A stretch of DNA of 64,000 nt from Serripes groenlandicus (GCA_031761405.1 JASEVX010000013.1:56424456-56488455); one strand, 5' to 3'; counted from the first letter of the stretch, positions 34,082 through 46,165 are shown. Notes: generated by a model from the sequence alone, not told the origin. Made by a program: numbers and translations.

Positions 34082-36277
34082 ATGGACGATGCCAGTGAAG
34101 AATTGTCTAAACGTCTACATGAAGTACTTGATGTTATAGGCGCATCTGAGTACATAAGAGAAAAGTATTGGGAGTTTGGTATGTTATATGAAATAACAGG
34201 AACGTTTGATAGCCATATTTATCCAAAATCTTCTAACAACATATGCTACTCATACTACCAATGTGGGAGTCAATGCGAAGGCACAACGATACTAGATTTA
34301 TATTCCGATATGGATATCGTGTGTTGTGAAGACGGCACTCATGTGGTAGAGAATTTGTTCGAATCTAAACAACAGGGAATTTCTTATCTTCTTTTAAGCG
34401 ATGAAGACACTAAACCTGGATATGTCTGTCTTCAAGTTGTTCACGATAAATGTCCGATTGCAGATGAAATGGGCTTTTTATTAGAGGATGGATGGTTGGT
34501 CGATAAGAAAGGTAGAGTATGTGTAACAAATACCAGAACCATTAACCAACCGTCCTATCGTAACGGTCCAGCGAACAGGATTCCGGATGCATTCTGTCCA
34601 ATTGATGACGTACCTGCCTTAAGGTGTCGAAAGATACCGAGGTCAGCCAATTCCTGGTTACACAGGATACGGAAATACGACTGGCCATCAGAGAAACAAC
34701 TTAAGGCAATGGGTTCATATGGGTGTTTGTTTGTTGGTGTTGGACATTCTCATAGTGAGAACACGTCTTTCGAATGGAGAATTTCCTTTTCACTTCAAGA
34801 ACGTGACCTCGTGTCAAGTCTGAACGAAACGCAACACAAGTGTTATATTCTCCTCAAGATGATAAAGAAAGATATCATAGAATCAAAGGTCGGTGAATGT
34901 ATCTCATCGTATCATTGTAAAACAAGCTTGTTTTATACAATTGAAAATTCACATAAATATTTTTGGACTAATGATAAGCTTATACTGTGTGTACAGCAGT
35001 GTCTTAAACGACTATTCATTTGGGTGAAGGCAAAACATTGTCCAAATTATTTCATTCCAGAAGCGAATATGTTCGATAAACTCAACGAAATGACTCTGGA
35101 AAAAATAGAGTATGTTTTAAACGGAATACTAGAGAGTGGTATCAAGTTTTTATATTTACTTACGTGTGGCAATGTTGGTGAACTTCTGAAATCTAAACTG
35201 TGTGGTGATAAACTTGTATGTATTCTGCCTAATACGAGTACCTGTCCTCCGCCAAGATATTCAGTCTGTACTTATATTACAGAAATCATCTATCATCGAA
35301 GGAACTTTTTCATGCAACACATGTGTTTGCCTAATAACACAGTTACATGTTATATGAATGGGATAAAGCATCTTCTGCTATATCTACAACATACGAACCA
35401 TGTCACAGAACATACTACGAGAGACGTAAGAATGGCACTTGACTCTATAATTCCACTTATACAATTACAATACACACAGTGTATGTTTGTCCAGTACTTG
35501 TCACAAGGAATTTCGTCCGACTTGCAGGATATGACAATAACAAATGCCATCTCAGAAATAAGTGACTATGACCTTATCTCGTCAAAGTTATCTTTAGCTT
35601 CTTTATATATTCAAGTTGAACACCTTCAAGAGAAGTGTAAGCGTATTGTAGTGTCATGTGAAAATAGTTTAGAACCACATATAATGTCTCTATGTAAATG
35701 TCACGACGATCATGACATACATATAATTCCCGCTCTCGCTAAAAAAATGATGTTTACTGACATGTCAAGCAAATACTACAGACGTTTTTGTATCACAGGC
35801 TGTATGGTATTCCATTCATCTCAATTTGGTCTTGTCCATACAGCCCTTCATTACGAGATGTTCCGTACTGTGTTTACACAACCTGGATCGGAATTTGAAA
35901 TAAAACAGGACTACTGGCTAAACTGGATAACGATAGATTCACAAATATATTTGTATTTTCTACAGTATTTACTCTATTCTAAAACAGAACAAGTGAAAGA
36001 AACTAAAACGGCTTTGAAGAAACTAGCACTCGTTATATACAAGGATGGCAATCTTGGACACAAAGAGACGGGGTTGAACCTGTATGGGTGGATATGGATA
36101 CAGGAAAATCAATTACAAGCAGCATGGATTTTTTTTTGTAAATCATGGAGAGTCAGACCTTTTAAAAATGCAGCTAAATGGCACATGCTTATTTTACTGC
36201 GCGAAGTTATAAAGGAAAATAGAGTAAGCATGAATGAAACCAAAATCAATTCAGAGTTTATTAATATATTTAGGTAA
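34082..36277 (+). CDS. Mab-21-like / cGAS-like receptor (nucleotidyltransferase)
   Basis: A single open frame of 731 residues, the only long gene here. Members of this fold include cGAS and animal cGAS-like receptors, which sense nucleic acid and make cyclic dinucleotides that signal through STING. Bivalves carry large expansions. Visible: helical start (1-35); nucleotidyltransferase motif CGSQCEGTTILDLYSDMDIV at 61-80, with G62-S63 and the metal-binding pair D76/D78; a candidate third acidic residue at D175/D176 (IDDVPALRC); the Mab-21 hallmark EWRISFS (231-237) followed by ISSYHCKTSLF (274-284). The C-terminal half is helical and ends with NAAKWHMLIL (696-705), a TPR-like region common in mollusc members. 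The length is normal. The active-site residues look intact, so an enzyme is plausible, but ligand and product cannot be read from sequence. The start was chosen because it is the first ATG after a likely splice acceptor. ATTAAA at 36,793 is a possible poly(A) signal. Confidence 0.9.
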   Translation: MDDASEELSKRLHEVLDVIGASEYIREKYWEFGMLYEITGTFDSHIYPKSSNNICYSYYQCGSQCEGTTILDLYSDMDIVCCEDGTHVVENLFESKQQGISYLLLSDEDTKPGYVCLQVVHDKCPIADEMGFLLEDGWLVDKKGRVCVTNTRTINQPSYRNGPANRIPDAFCPIDDVPALRCRKIPRSANSWLHRIRKYDWPSEKQLKAMGSYGCLFVGVGHSHSENTSFEWRISFSLQERDLVSSLNETQHKCYILLKMIKKDIIESKVGECISSYHCKTSLFYTIENSHKYFWTNDKLILCVQQCLKRLFIWVKAKHCPNYFIPEANMFDKLNEMTLEKIEYVLNGILESGIKFLYLLTCGNVGELLKSKLCGDKLVCILPNTSTCPPPRYSVCTYITEIIYHRRNFFMQHMCLPNNTVTCYMNGIKHLLLYLQHTNHVTEHTTRDVRMALDSIIPLIQLQYTQCMFVQYLSQGISSDLQDMTITNAISEISDYDLISSKLSLASLYIQVEHLQEKCKRIVVSCENSLEPHIMSLCKCHDDHDIHIIPALAKKMMFTDMSSKYYRRFCITGCMVFHSSQFGLVHTALHYEMFRTVFTQPGSEFEIKQDYWLNWITIDSQIYLYFLQYLLYSKTEQVKETKTALKKLALVIYKDGNLGHKETGLNLYGWIWIQENQLQAAWIFFCKSWRVRPFKNAAKWHMLILLREVIKENRVSMNETKINSEFINIFR

Positions 36278-36299
36278 AAACTGATGATCATTAAAATTT

Positions 36300-36755
36300 A
36301 GGATCACCGTTGTATGAATCAGCTGTGTCTTGCAATTTAAGATCTCAATGCATCTGCGTACAGTCAATACTTGTGTAAGTCTGATTGAGCCATGTCTTGT
36401 GATTTGAGATCTCATTGCATCTGCGTACAGTCCAGACTTAGGTGAGTCTTGTTGAGCCGGTACTGCGATGAAGTCGTAATGGATATGCGTACAGTCAATA
36501 CTTAGGTGAGAATGTATGAGCTTTTTCTGGCAATTTGAGATATCAATACATCTGCGTACAATCAAGACTTAGGTGTGTCTGTATAGGCCGTCTCTGGTGA
36601 TTTGACTAATTATTGCATTTGCGTATAGTAAATACTTAGTTGAGTCTGTATGAACCGTCTCTGTCGATTTTAAGTAGTAATGCTTATGCGTACATTCAAG
36701 ACTTAGATGAATCTGTATGGGCAGTGTCGGGCGATTTTAGATCATTACATTAATT
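36300..36755. repeat. ~65-bp tandem array, about 7 units
   Basis: Recurrent CATCTGCGTACAGTC, ACTTAGGTGAGTCT and TGATTTGAGATCT. It lies just downstream of the receptor gene and would fall in its 3' UTR or flank. Confidence 0.75.
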
Positions 36756-36759
36756 CAAG

Positions 36760-37430
36760 TGTTGTGTATATTTGTATGATTCATGAGAAAATTAAATGTA
36801 CGATTGAAATATAAAACGTTTTAAAGCATAGTCTTTAGTAAACAAAAAGGTATTATAATCTCCCAGTGTAAAACAAACCTGCCAAAACTTGAAAACGTCG
36901 ATCATAGTTTAGCGATATGTTTAATGTCAGTTTAACTTATGACTTATTTAAATTTTATCCCATGAGAATGTGCAAATATTATCTATTTTCTTTTTTTCTA
37001 TTCAGAGCCTGTCAAAGTTTGTAAACCGCAACTTAATTCGGTTGCATGTTAACTGCTTGATCAGTGGACTTTCATTACTAATGGGGATCCATAATTGAAC
37101 TAACAGAAACACCTGAGTACATAATTCGAACCACTGTACTTGAAAAGAGTTAGCTATTTATCTTCTTGGGTATTCAACTTGCCTGCAGATTTAAGCGAAT
37201 AGTGGGAGTATATTTATACATATTTATGCGAATAGAGAGAATATAGATACACCTGTTTTTATGCAAAATGAGGCTGGACAATTTCAAGAAGTAACAGTTT
37301 ATATCTTTTCCCGATTGCAGTGTGCCGAATGATTCATGTATTCATGTGTACGAGTTTAATTTATTTTCGATACGTGTTTATTAGTTAATTTATTGTTTGT
37401 TGGCATCATGTTTTATGTCGCTTTCAATAA
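36760..37430. other. Unassigned spacer
   Basis: No element recognised. Confidence 0.4.
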
Positions 37431-37564
37431 TTATTCAGTTATAGCACAACGTTCCTGTGTAAGCTGCCAGTACCACTGGTCCATTTATTCTGACACCAGC
37501 GAGTTATACATGATTATAGTCACACAATTCGGAGCCATTTCAACCATTTCTAAGAGTTTTTGGT

Positions 37565-37640
37565 AACGTCCGGCCAAAAACGAAACGGCGACCTCTCGGA
37601 ATAGAGGCAGACGCTCTGCAATTTTACCTCGAAGGTGGTC
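37565..37640 (-). mobile_element. Possible tRNA-like SINE head (minus)
   Basis: The reverse complement has TTGCAGAGCGTCTGCCTC and GAGAGGTCGCCGTTTCG, resembling decayed A and B boxes. A counterpart lies at 42,070-42,130. Confidence 0.35.
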
Positions 37641-38275
37641 ACGTGTATAATAGATATGAGCCGAGTCTTGCGATGTGCAGTCTTTTTGACTTACCGTAAT
37701 GGGATAATATGTAAATGAATCGTCTCAAAACTAATGGGACTACACTTCTAACATTTTGCTTAAAGATACATCTAGGGCTAAACGACAGGAAGACGGACAG
37801 ATAATGTTCTTGTGAGACTGTGCAGATGTACATGCTCGTCTTAATCTTCACTGTACGCAGAGGCATTACGAGCCAAGCTCACGAGGCAAGACTGGTATTT
37901 AAGCCGCGTCAGGCCAAAAGAGCGTCTTGTTAATACCCCCTAATGGTATCAATCAAACGGTTAATAGAGTGAATCAAATGTAGCTTTTTCATAAAAGTTT
38001 TTTTCTATGTCTTAAAACGGACAGGAAAAGTCACGGCTCTGCTTTACGTTAAAAGACCTCGTATAGACTCGGTGATTTCCGTCCGAATTCGTAAGAGAAC
38101 AAAACATTGAACAATAACAGTTATGGATAATCTACTTTAAGCACAGGATTGCATGTGTCTTCACTTTTCGTTGATGTTTCATCATCTATTTTCCCCCCTA
38201 CCTGGTCATACTCAACTAAAAAACATCGGATATCATATAATCTGATTCAATTGTCCTAAATATTGCTAAAAATAC

Positions 38276-38420
38276 ACGCTGGTGCAGTGGTAGAGCGTCG
38301 GTCTCTCGTATCAAAGGTCCAGAGTTAGAATCCTGCGGATAACGTGTTTTGCCTTTTGGATAACTCAACACAATCGACGGGAGTACTGGTTATGTATCCA
38401 GAAAACAGATATCGAACGTG
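38276..38420 (+). mobile_element. tRNA-like SINE
   Basis: TGGTGCAGTGGTAGAGCG (box A-like) and CCAGAGTTAGAATCC (box B-like) are followed by a body with GTGTTTTGCC, GACGGGAGTACTGGTTATGT and ATCCAGAAAAC. The same body words occur at 42,790-42,860 and 48,905-48,970, defining a second SINE family without the GTGATATAAC tail. Confidence 0.65.
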
Positions 38421-39345
38421 CATTATGATCTTTGTAATATAAACAATGTTCGTGACAATGTTCGTGACCGAATACCGAATGTCTTGATCTCATGATTATA
38501 ATTCAATACAACATGAGCTAAATACTGCTATCTGTCAATAAAAGGGATTAACGTCCGAACCGGGTTACGAACTAACGCCCCATTGTGATTGATATTTCTC
38601 GTTGTTATTAACTGAACTATCCTTGAAATGACATGGTTTCTTACAGATTAATTGAATTGTTCTAGTGTCATGTAGTTTTCGACGTTTATTTTTATATCTC
38701 GGTGTCTAGAATGCCTAACGTGTGTTTTCCGGACTGTCCGAACCAGTGCTTCATACACTGTTCATTCATGTAATTGGCTGCATTCACAAGTATACTAATT
38801 AGGCCTGTTATTGAAGACGCTAGTCACAATGACTATTGTTAATCATCAAAACATGAATAGCCGAGCCATTGGTTCCGAACAGAAAATACTCTGATTTTGA
38901 CTTCGCACCGGAACAGGCAGATCTGTGTATTCCAAGATCAAAGTTATATTTATGTCTTAACACATGGCTCTGTTTAAGTATTACTGCCTTAGTGTCCTTG
39001 AAGATTTCCGTACGATATCGGTATTTATTAACAGTACACATACATAGTTCTATCAAGGGTAAATCGATTATGTTGTAATATATCTAACACCCTTGTAATC
39101 TAATCTTGTTACTTAATTTGGTGAATTTTAAGGGTGACTTAACATCATCATCTCATGTTAAGTGAGACTGTATATTAGGGTATACTCGAATTGAAACAAC
39201 ATTTGGAATCCAAGAAGATCGAGATAAGCATTCACAGTTGTCCAACGTAATCTACTTTATCCGCCATTCACTAATGGAACTGTAAATATACTTTTTATAA
39301 GTGTGCACGATCCTGTTAAGTCAAGAAGGATGATATTAGTCGTAA

Positions 39346-39515
39346 CCTTTTCCACATGCAGACGAATTTTGTAAGAAAAGGGATACATTTCCCATATTGA
39401 GCAGCGTTTCCGTATTTCACTTCGTGCATCAAGTATATTCAATAAATATTAGCCATATTTTGCCAGGACGTTGTCAGAGCCGTTTGCTTCAGGGTTGTTG
39501 TATATGGGAAATGAT
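39346..39515. mobile_element. Foldback MITE in copy B (decayed)
   Basis: CCTTTTCCACATGCAGACGA at the left and GTTGTTGTATATGGGAAATG at the right. It corresponds to 457-636. Confidence 0.55.
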
Positions 39516-39599
39516 TAAAATTAAGAGACAGGAAAGGCTGATGGGGAAACAACATCCCCTTTTGCAGAAAGAGGTCGTGGGAATTTGTCTTGTCTGTCA

Positions 39600-40680
39600 A
39601 GACTAAGCTAAATGTACATGTACCTCACAATAATACACTTAGGTTAGGTCAACATTGTTGAGTAATACGTTTACCTTATTTACCAAATGAGTTATGTTCC
39701 TGCCTTAAAACAACCTTCTTTGCCAAATGAGTCCTTATCAAGATTAAGCTACGTGAACACCAAAATAATACACAGAGGTCAAGTCAACATTGTCGAGAAA
39801 TACGTGTACCTTCTTAACCAAATCAGCCGTGTTCCAGACTAAAACATCCTTTTCTTTACCAAAAAAACCCGTTTCAGACTTAAACAACTGTCTTTGTCAA
39901 ATGAATCGTACTCAAAATGTATCTACTTGTGCCTCACAATCATACAAACAGATCATATCAACATTGACGAATAATACGTCTCTCTTCTTTGCCAAATGAG
40001 TCATACTCAAGAATAAACTGCGAGTAATGTGTCTTTCTTCTTTACCAAGTGAGCCATGCTCCAGGTAGGTACGTATGCTTCACATAATACACATAGGTCG
40101 AATTAAAGTCAACAGTGTCGAGTAAAATGTCTCCCTTCTCTGACAAATGAACCCGTCCTCCAGACTAAACTATGTGTCAGGGTCAGGTCAACATTGTGGA
40201 GTAATACGTTTCTCTTCTTTACCAAATTAATCGTGCTAAAGACTTAAAGTTTATAAGCAGGGTTCAGGGTCAGGTCAATATTGTCGAATAATACGTTTCT
40301 CTTCTTTACCAACGATTCATGCTCTCTACTAAACTATATGTACCTTACAATAATGCACAGAGGTCAGGGTAAGGCCAACATTGTCGAGTAATACGTCTAC
40401 CTTCTTTAACAAATGAGCATTGCTCCATTATAAAATACGCGCAGGTCAAAAAAAATAACCGGTGGTCAGGGTCAGGTCAAGATTGTCGATTAATACGCCT
40501 CCCTTCTTTTACCAAATGAGCCTTGCTAAAGACTAAACTACCTGTACCTCACAATAACAAACGGGGATCAGGGTCAGGACAACATTTCCGAGTGATTCTG
40601 CTCCAGATTAAAAACAACTAAAGTGTGTTTGTAAGAACTTGTCGAGTAATACATCCGCCTTTTTTACCAAATGAGTCTTG
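39600..40680. repeat. ~100-bp tandem array, copy B
   Basis: Same monomers as 770-1,500: GAGTAATACGTTTACCTT, ACCAAATGAG, CAGGGTCAGGTCAACATTGT. About ten units, more than in copy A. Confidence 0.75.
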
Positions 40681-41064
40681 ACTGATGTCATCAATATGTG
40701 CTGATTCAATGACAACTAAAACTGCAGTAACAATACAATCGTTAAGTAATACAGTTATACAGAATATAATATATACATAAAGGGATATAACTAAAACAGT
40801 ATTTATTACACAAATACAATACATGGTAAAGAGTAGTCTCTCTTACATGTAACGGGTTGGTTTCCCGTTAATGTTCATTATGTTTGTTTCTGTGCGTGTA
40901 AGGGTATCTAAAAGCTTGTCGTAGAATACTGTTTTCACAGGAATTGTTCACAGTTATATTAAAAGGTTCACCGTATTCATGATAACACGTATGTATGTTG
41001 GTGTTGGGTGTCAGGGAACCTCACAGACAGGAGCAATTGACAACGAATATTGTAAGGACATTAA

Positions 41065-41285
41065 CCCTTTTCCACAAACAAGAAATCTGCTTCAGAAGAC
41101 TTGAAAACTATTTTGCAAAAATGTGAAAATTCTCCATTAGTTATTGTTTTATTATTGAATAGATTTGAAAACATTGTGAGTAAAGGAGAAACTGTTCATC
41201 ATAAGCATTCTGTCTTTTGCAACAATATTTTGAAAAAAGTCGTCTGCAGCAAAGGCATCAAAAGGCGTCTGTTTGTTGGAAAGGG
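41065..41285. mobile_element. Foldback MITE with TTAA on both sides
   Basis: TTAA (41,061-41,064), CCCTTTTCCACAAACAAG, ... GTTTGTTGGAAAGGG, TTAA (41,286-41,289). Inner arms are TCTGCTTCAGAAGACTTGAA and AAAAGTCGTCTGCAGCAA. A good full-length reference copy for the family. Confidence 0.8.
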
Positions 41286-41568
41286 TTAAGTACAGATATG
41301 ACTTCTTTCTGAACCCAGGTATTATAAGTCACTCAAAGTAACCTCCTTGAAATGTGTTTACTTCCCTTTCACTCGAAAACAACAGAAACGTGATAAAACA
41401 CTGTTAATTTGTGCCTCTCACTTTATACAACCAAATATTTAAACAAGAACACAGGTACATTAAATTAGTTGATTTCAAACCCATTGTGTTAACCATTTGA
41501 CAGCTGAAAAAAAATTGTGAAACCTGTGTCACGAGGATAGAGTCAGACTAAACGTCTGACCAGTCACT

Positions 41569-42050
41569 TTATAGTTGGCTCCTGGGTTAGTTAACAGTAC
41601 TAGTGGTCCATTATTCCTGAAACAAAAGAGTAAGTAGTGATGCTAGCCCCACAATCCGGAACGCAAGGAGGGAAATTCATTTTTACCAGTTATATCACGG
41701 CGTTTCCTGGGTTAGTTGTCAGTAATACTGGTCCATTTATTCTGAAACCAACGAGTAAGTCGTGATGCTAGCCCAACAATCCGGAACGCAAGATGGGAAA
41801 TCTATTTGTTACCAGTTATATCACGGCGATTCCTTGGTTAGTTGTCAGTACTACTTGTCCATTTATCCTGAAACCGACGAGTTAGTCATGATGCTGGCCC
41901 AACAATCCGGAACAACACGCAAGGAGGTAAATCAAATTTACCAGTCATATCACGGCGTATGTCTGTTCTACTGGTCCATGTATCCTGAAACCAGGGAGTT
42001 AGTTGTGATGCTAGCCCACAATCATTAACGACAAGCAAGGAGGGAAAGCC
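41569..42050. repeat. ~125-bp tandem array, 4 units
   Basis: Recurrent CTGGGTTAGTTGTCAGTA, CTGGTCCATTTATTCTGAAA, GTGATGCTAGCCCAACAATC and CGGAACGCAAG. The equivalent place in unit 1 (37,440-37,560) has one monomer. An open frame across 41,762-42,028 follows the repeat and is not a gene. Confidence 0.85.
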
Positions 42051-42717
42051 ATAACTACTATTTTAAAGTACTTGGTATGACCCAACCAGGAACGGTCCTA
42101 CAACCTCCCACGAGTTAGACGCTTTACTTAAACACCACTGAGGTGTTCCTGTGCATAGTAGAAATGAGCGTCTGGCGATTAGCGTCTTATTGACTCATCG
42201 TAATGGGAATAAATTGATGTAGATTGAACTGAATCTAATTGTGCCACATTTCTAGTTTCGGGTCAAAAGACGCATATCTATCTAATAACATGTATACGGA
42301 TAGTGACGGCAAACACGAGACCTCGAATTGCTAGATGTTACTCACATATAACCCTCGATTGTCAGAAAAGAAGACTTGATTTGGTATCAATCAAACGGAG
42401 TATAGATAAATTTAATCGAAGTTATATGTACGTGTCTTAAAACAAAGAGGAAGGGTAAAACACCCTTTGTGAGCGCGACGTCGGCGTTTATTAACAGTAT
42501 ACATGCTCGATCATATCCGTACGATGTCGGTGTTTATCAACAGTACATATACTCCGCGATTGCCGTCCGATGTAATACAAGAACAGTATTCGAACATTAA
42601 CGGTTTCTAACGAGCCCATTTCAGTTATTTTTTCTTAGGCAGAGGCTCGTATGTGGCTTTACTGCTCGTTAATTATATTTGCAAAAGTTTAGATTGTACT
42701 AAAATACAAAGACATAG

Positions 42718-42860
42718 ACGACAGTGGCGAAGTGAAAGAGCGTGAATCTTTCGTACCGGTGCTTCCTGATTCGAATCCCATGATGAATGTGTTTTGCCTA
42801 ACAGATTTGCAACCCCAACGGTGGGAGTACAGGTTTAATATCCAGGATACTGCGTGTTTA
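42718..42860 (+). mobile_element. tRNA-like SINE
   Basis: AGTGGCGAAGTGAAAGAGCG (box A-like), CCTGATTCGAATCCC (box B), then GTGTTTTGCC and GGTGGGAGTACAGGTTTAAT, as at 38,276. Confidence 0.65.
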
Positions 42861-42986
42861 ATAGTCAGTATTCTATAAACACTTTTAAAACTAATGAAGG
42901 GACTGAAATTCCTAATGATTCATAATAGCAATCAAGAAGACAATGAGCTAAATATAGAATGTAGTCAATCAACGGAAATAATGAAG

Positions 42987-43053
42987 TGCCGAGCCGGGGT
43001 TCGACTTAAGACCCTTAACTTATTTATCCTCATTGGTACCGGCTGAACTTTTA
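42987..43053 (-). mobile_element. tRNA-like piece, converging on the SINE at 42,718
   Basis: The reverse complement reads AAGTTCAGCCGGTACCAATG and AAGTCGAACCCCGGCTCGG, with box A- and box B-like blocks about 30 bases apart. A decayed counterpart lies at 38,565-38,640. Confidence 0.45.
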
Positions 43054-43159
43054 GGACTCTATGGCGTTTCTATAAAAGCTAATACAATGTTGGAAAGAGC
43101 CTGATATGATTTCGCACCGACGGTGCAGATCTGTGTCCTGCATGGTCGTACAGTTCCGA

Positions 43160-45028
43160 AAGAACGGTTTTCCGTGAAATGGCATATATAATGGGGTATT
43201 ATGTTTGAAAAAAAACCGAGTGTTTCGACTGGATATGAAACAAACAATGACCATTCAATTGTATTCAATTACCAATGAATTCGCGGGAACCCAGTATATA
43301 TTCATTGATTGAATGGGGTTTAACGCTGCATATCACGGCGGAACGCTCACCTACCAGTGTGACTGGCTGCTTTGCCACATAAGTTGTTAACCCATTTGTG
43401 GAAGATGAATGACGCTTGTTCACAGTGACTTTTGTCACACGTCGGAAAGATCGAGCTTGGAAAAAAAAAATTGTGGTAATTTCGTGTGAGGTTGAACGAC
43501 TGAAGGGGTCTATCATTGGACACTATTAATTTCGCGCCTTGTTGAAAATATGTTGAATTTTTATAACTTGACCATCCTCTGAATTTATTTGTAACCAAAC
43601 ATATTGGTTTAATTAATATATTCAAATATTATTTAAGAATATCATGTATTTTAAATCTTACAAAGATTTGACTGATTCTCCTTGTTTATAATTTGCTCTT
43701 AACAATTCAGACATATACCTAAGCTATATCTTATCTCAATTCAGATTCGTTTTCATTTCACTCAGCATTCAAATAATAACAAATTACCTATTAGTTTATT
43801 TTGGGTTATATACTGTCCGAGATATTTTGTTACTCTTATTTTACTGAAGCCACTATTAATAACCCTATCGAGACCAAAATCCTTCTGTCAGAGGAGTCGC
43901 CTGACTTTTACACCGGTTCGTTAGAATATTAACGCAAATACCTATAAATCATAATCTTGTATGTATACTTGTTATCTCAACTTGTTATTTCCTTTAATGC
44001 TTTTGTTTGAAAAAATATTTATCAATTATGTTATCTCTTGAACGGATGTCTGTTGATAGCCGTCCCAAAAATAAAAACAAATGAAACTTCTCATCAAGTG
44101 CAATTCTTTCTGTGACAGATAAGTGAAAGAAAATTTGATGAAACATTTGTCAGCATCAAAGTTTGGTCTTGTTTCCATACTTGTCTACTGAGGTAACGTC
44201 CACCGTGCGTCGTCCGTTGTGTATATGCTCCCTTGAAACCAGTGAGTCAAATCGTCTTAATGACCTTACTAACAGTCCTTGAAATATATTTCTGCTTTTA
44301 TCTCTTTTACAAACTTAACTGAGAGCAAAATGAATTATTGTTTTTGACTGTGTGGTTGGCTTGACAAATCACTTTACATTACTAAATTGAGCGATCTAGC
44401 GTTATGACGGCCACCATGTTATGCCTTAAGTCAGTGCGAAATATATACATTCGAAGGGATCCACAGTGGGAAATCGTCGATCACATGAAATGTTTATAAA
44501 TACAGACGTTATTCGAAAATCGCCTAGACTATTAGGGCGTTTTATATCTTAAAACCTACCACATTTATAAGAAAGTCAATCTAGTAACCTACTCTACTCT
44601 TTACAGTTTGTAGTTCTGATTTTCTGTAACCGGGTGAGACCTTCCTGTTCAGTATTGCGATATATACCATAGGGAAAAAGAGAAGGACATCTAGATAAAC
44701 ATTTTCTTTTTAAGTGAATAAAGCATTAATTAGGAGCCAATTAGTTTAGCATAGGTTGATAAATGTACCATTCTGTTATACGCAAGCTTCCGTGGAATCC
44801 TTGGCCAATGGAATGTAATATCAATTCACAGGCCTTACTTTAACTGCTGATTCCCCAATGAAAAAGGATGTAAAAGGCGTTATAAAGGTTACACGTGTTT
44901 ACACGCCATATTGCAATAACATACTCACGTAGAGTAAATATATCCATAATATATCCATAGATAGTTAATCAAATGAAATGATACATTCTCTTTGATTATA
45001 TCTACAAATTATACAAAAACATTACGCT
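43160..45028. other. Mostly unassigned; fragments of dispersed repeats
   Basis: Open frames at 43,051-43,625 overlap without any family resemblance. 43,660-43,740 resembles the 100-bp units at 19,985-20,190. 44,180-44,250 (GTGCGTCGTCCGTTGTGT) resembles the dispersed repeat at 63,380. No exon recognised. Confidence 0.4.
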
Positions 45029-45047
45029 GGGGGGGGGGGGGGGGGGG
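45029..45047. repeat. G(19) homopolymer
   Basis: Nineteen consecutive G residues in otherwise AT-rich sequence; length is uncertain by nature. Confidence 0.9.
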
Positions 45048-45049
45048 TA

Positions 45050-46165
45050 TACATACTTTCATAATATGTTTATATTTATTGCTTAAAGTGTTTAGAACTT
45101 CTTTTAGTTTTAAAGATGCATCTTATACAAACTAATTTAAATAATGTGTCGTCATTTGCATCTGTCGTATAACTGCATTAATTTGAAGAAACCAAGTAAC
45201 ATATTAGAAAAACCTGTTTAGTACTTCACTTTGCCCAGTTGTATAGAGAAGTACATACTCCATCTTCACCCTTTACTTATTTTACCGATTCGAGTTTATA
45301 ATATCAATTGTTTCACCGATTAAGTCTTATGTTGTTTTGTTGCATAGACTGTTTATATCAATTAGAGTTCATATGCTGGCAGCCTAATGTATTTACTTAA
45401 CCAAACTTCTACCCGACCAGCACGAGGCTCTCTACATTCTCAATATAATAGAAACGCATCAATATCGTTTACAGTCCTTGCTTTGTTACAACCCGTTTTA
45501 TAACCTGAAACACACACATTGTAACAATACATATTTCGTCTTAACCACACATTTGTTTGATTAGGTTTGATGGGATATGATTTCCGAAATAGTGAATTTA
45601 GTGTTATTCAAGGCTTGTTAGATCCAGAGAAGATTTAAAGGTAATTCATTGTAATAGATAAATTGTTGCCTCTCCCTTCCCGTCTTTGTATGTCTGTCTG
45701 TATATATGTAAGTTGTTTTAGTTCACTTGTTGGTTTTGCATGTACACACAGTTATATATGTATATTTTATCAAAACTGAATCGAGTTCGCCATTATATAA
45801 ATATCACACTTATAATCTCATATGTGCTTTGATGATTTCGATAAGGTGATTTTACACCATCATATCATGGTTCTTGAGACTCGATACAACATATGAGATT
45901 AAAGATGACCAAGACAATGACAAACAATTATTGAAAATATTTAGGCCACTGGCCCAAATACAAAATATTCGATTATTAACCTTAATAGGATGACCTCATA
46001 CATTTGCATTAACATATATATGAAATAAGTATCTTTATTACATCTGGTTTGTATGTATATAAATACTGTGGAAGTCGATATAAAACACCATTCGTCGTGA
46101 GAAAACTGATATATATTGTTAAACGCAGCATTACATACTACTCGCCTAGATAACATTAAAGTTGT
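45050..46165. other. Unassigned region
   Basis: Nothing recognised. Confidence 0.45.

Larger units (their letters stand above)
37430..38890. repeat. Segmental duplication, unit 1
   Basis: Collinear with 41,930-43,150: one monomer of the 125-bp repeat (37,440-37,560), a minus-strand tRNA-like piece, GGTATCAATCAAACGG, a plus-strand tRNA-like SINE (38,276 and 42,718), GAGCTAAATA, a second minus-strand tRNA-like piece, and CGCACCG...GCAGATCTGTGT. Confidence 0.7.
38890..41545. repeat. Long duplicated block, copy B
   Basis: Collinear with 1-2,650. It lacks the SINE found in copy A (empty site at 40,752-40,762). At its right end it keeps about 25 bases matching the tail of the C1q-like exon (near 2,640), then diverges at about 41,545. 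Confidence 0.85.
42060..43150. repeat. Segmental duplication, unit 2
   Basis: Collinear with 37,560-38,930. It ends with TTTCGCACCGACGGTGCAGA and TCTGTGT, the same sequence that opens the long duplicated block at position 11 and at 38,901. The rest of that block is then lost. Confidence 0.65.

Noticed and set aside
41762..42028. 88-codon open frame with internal repeats
   Set aside because: Follows the 125-bp tandem array.
43051..43625. Cluster of overlapping minus-strand open frames
   Set aside because: Mutually overlapping, unlike any family, and partly within a segmental duplication.
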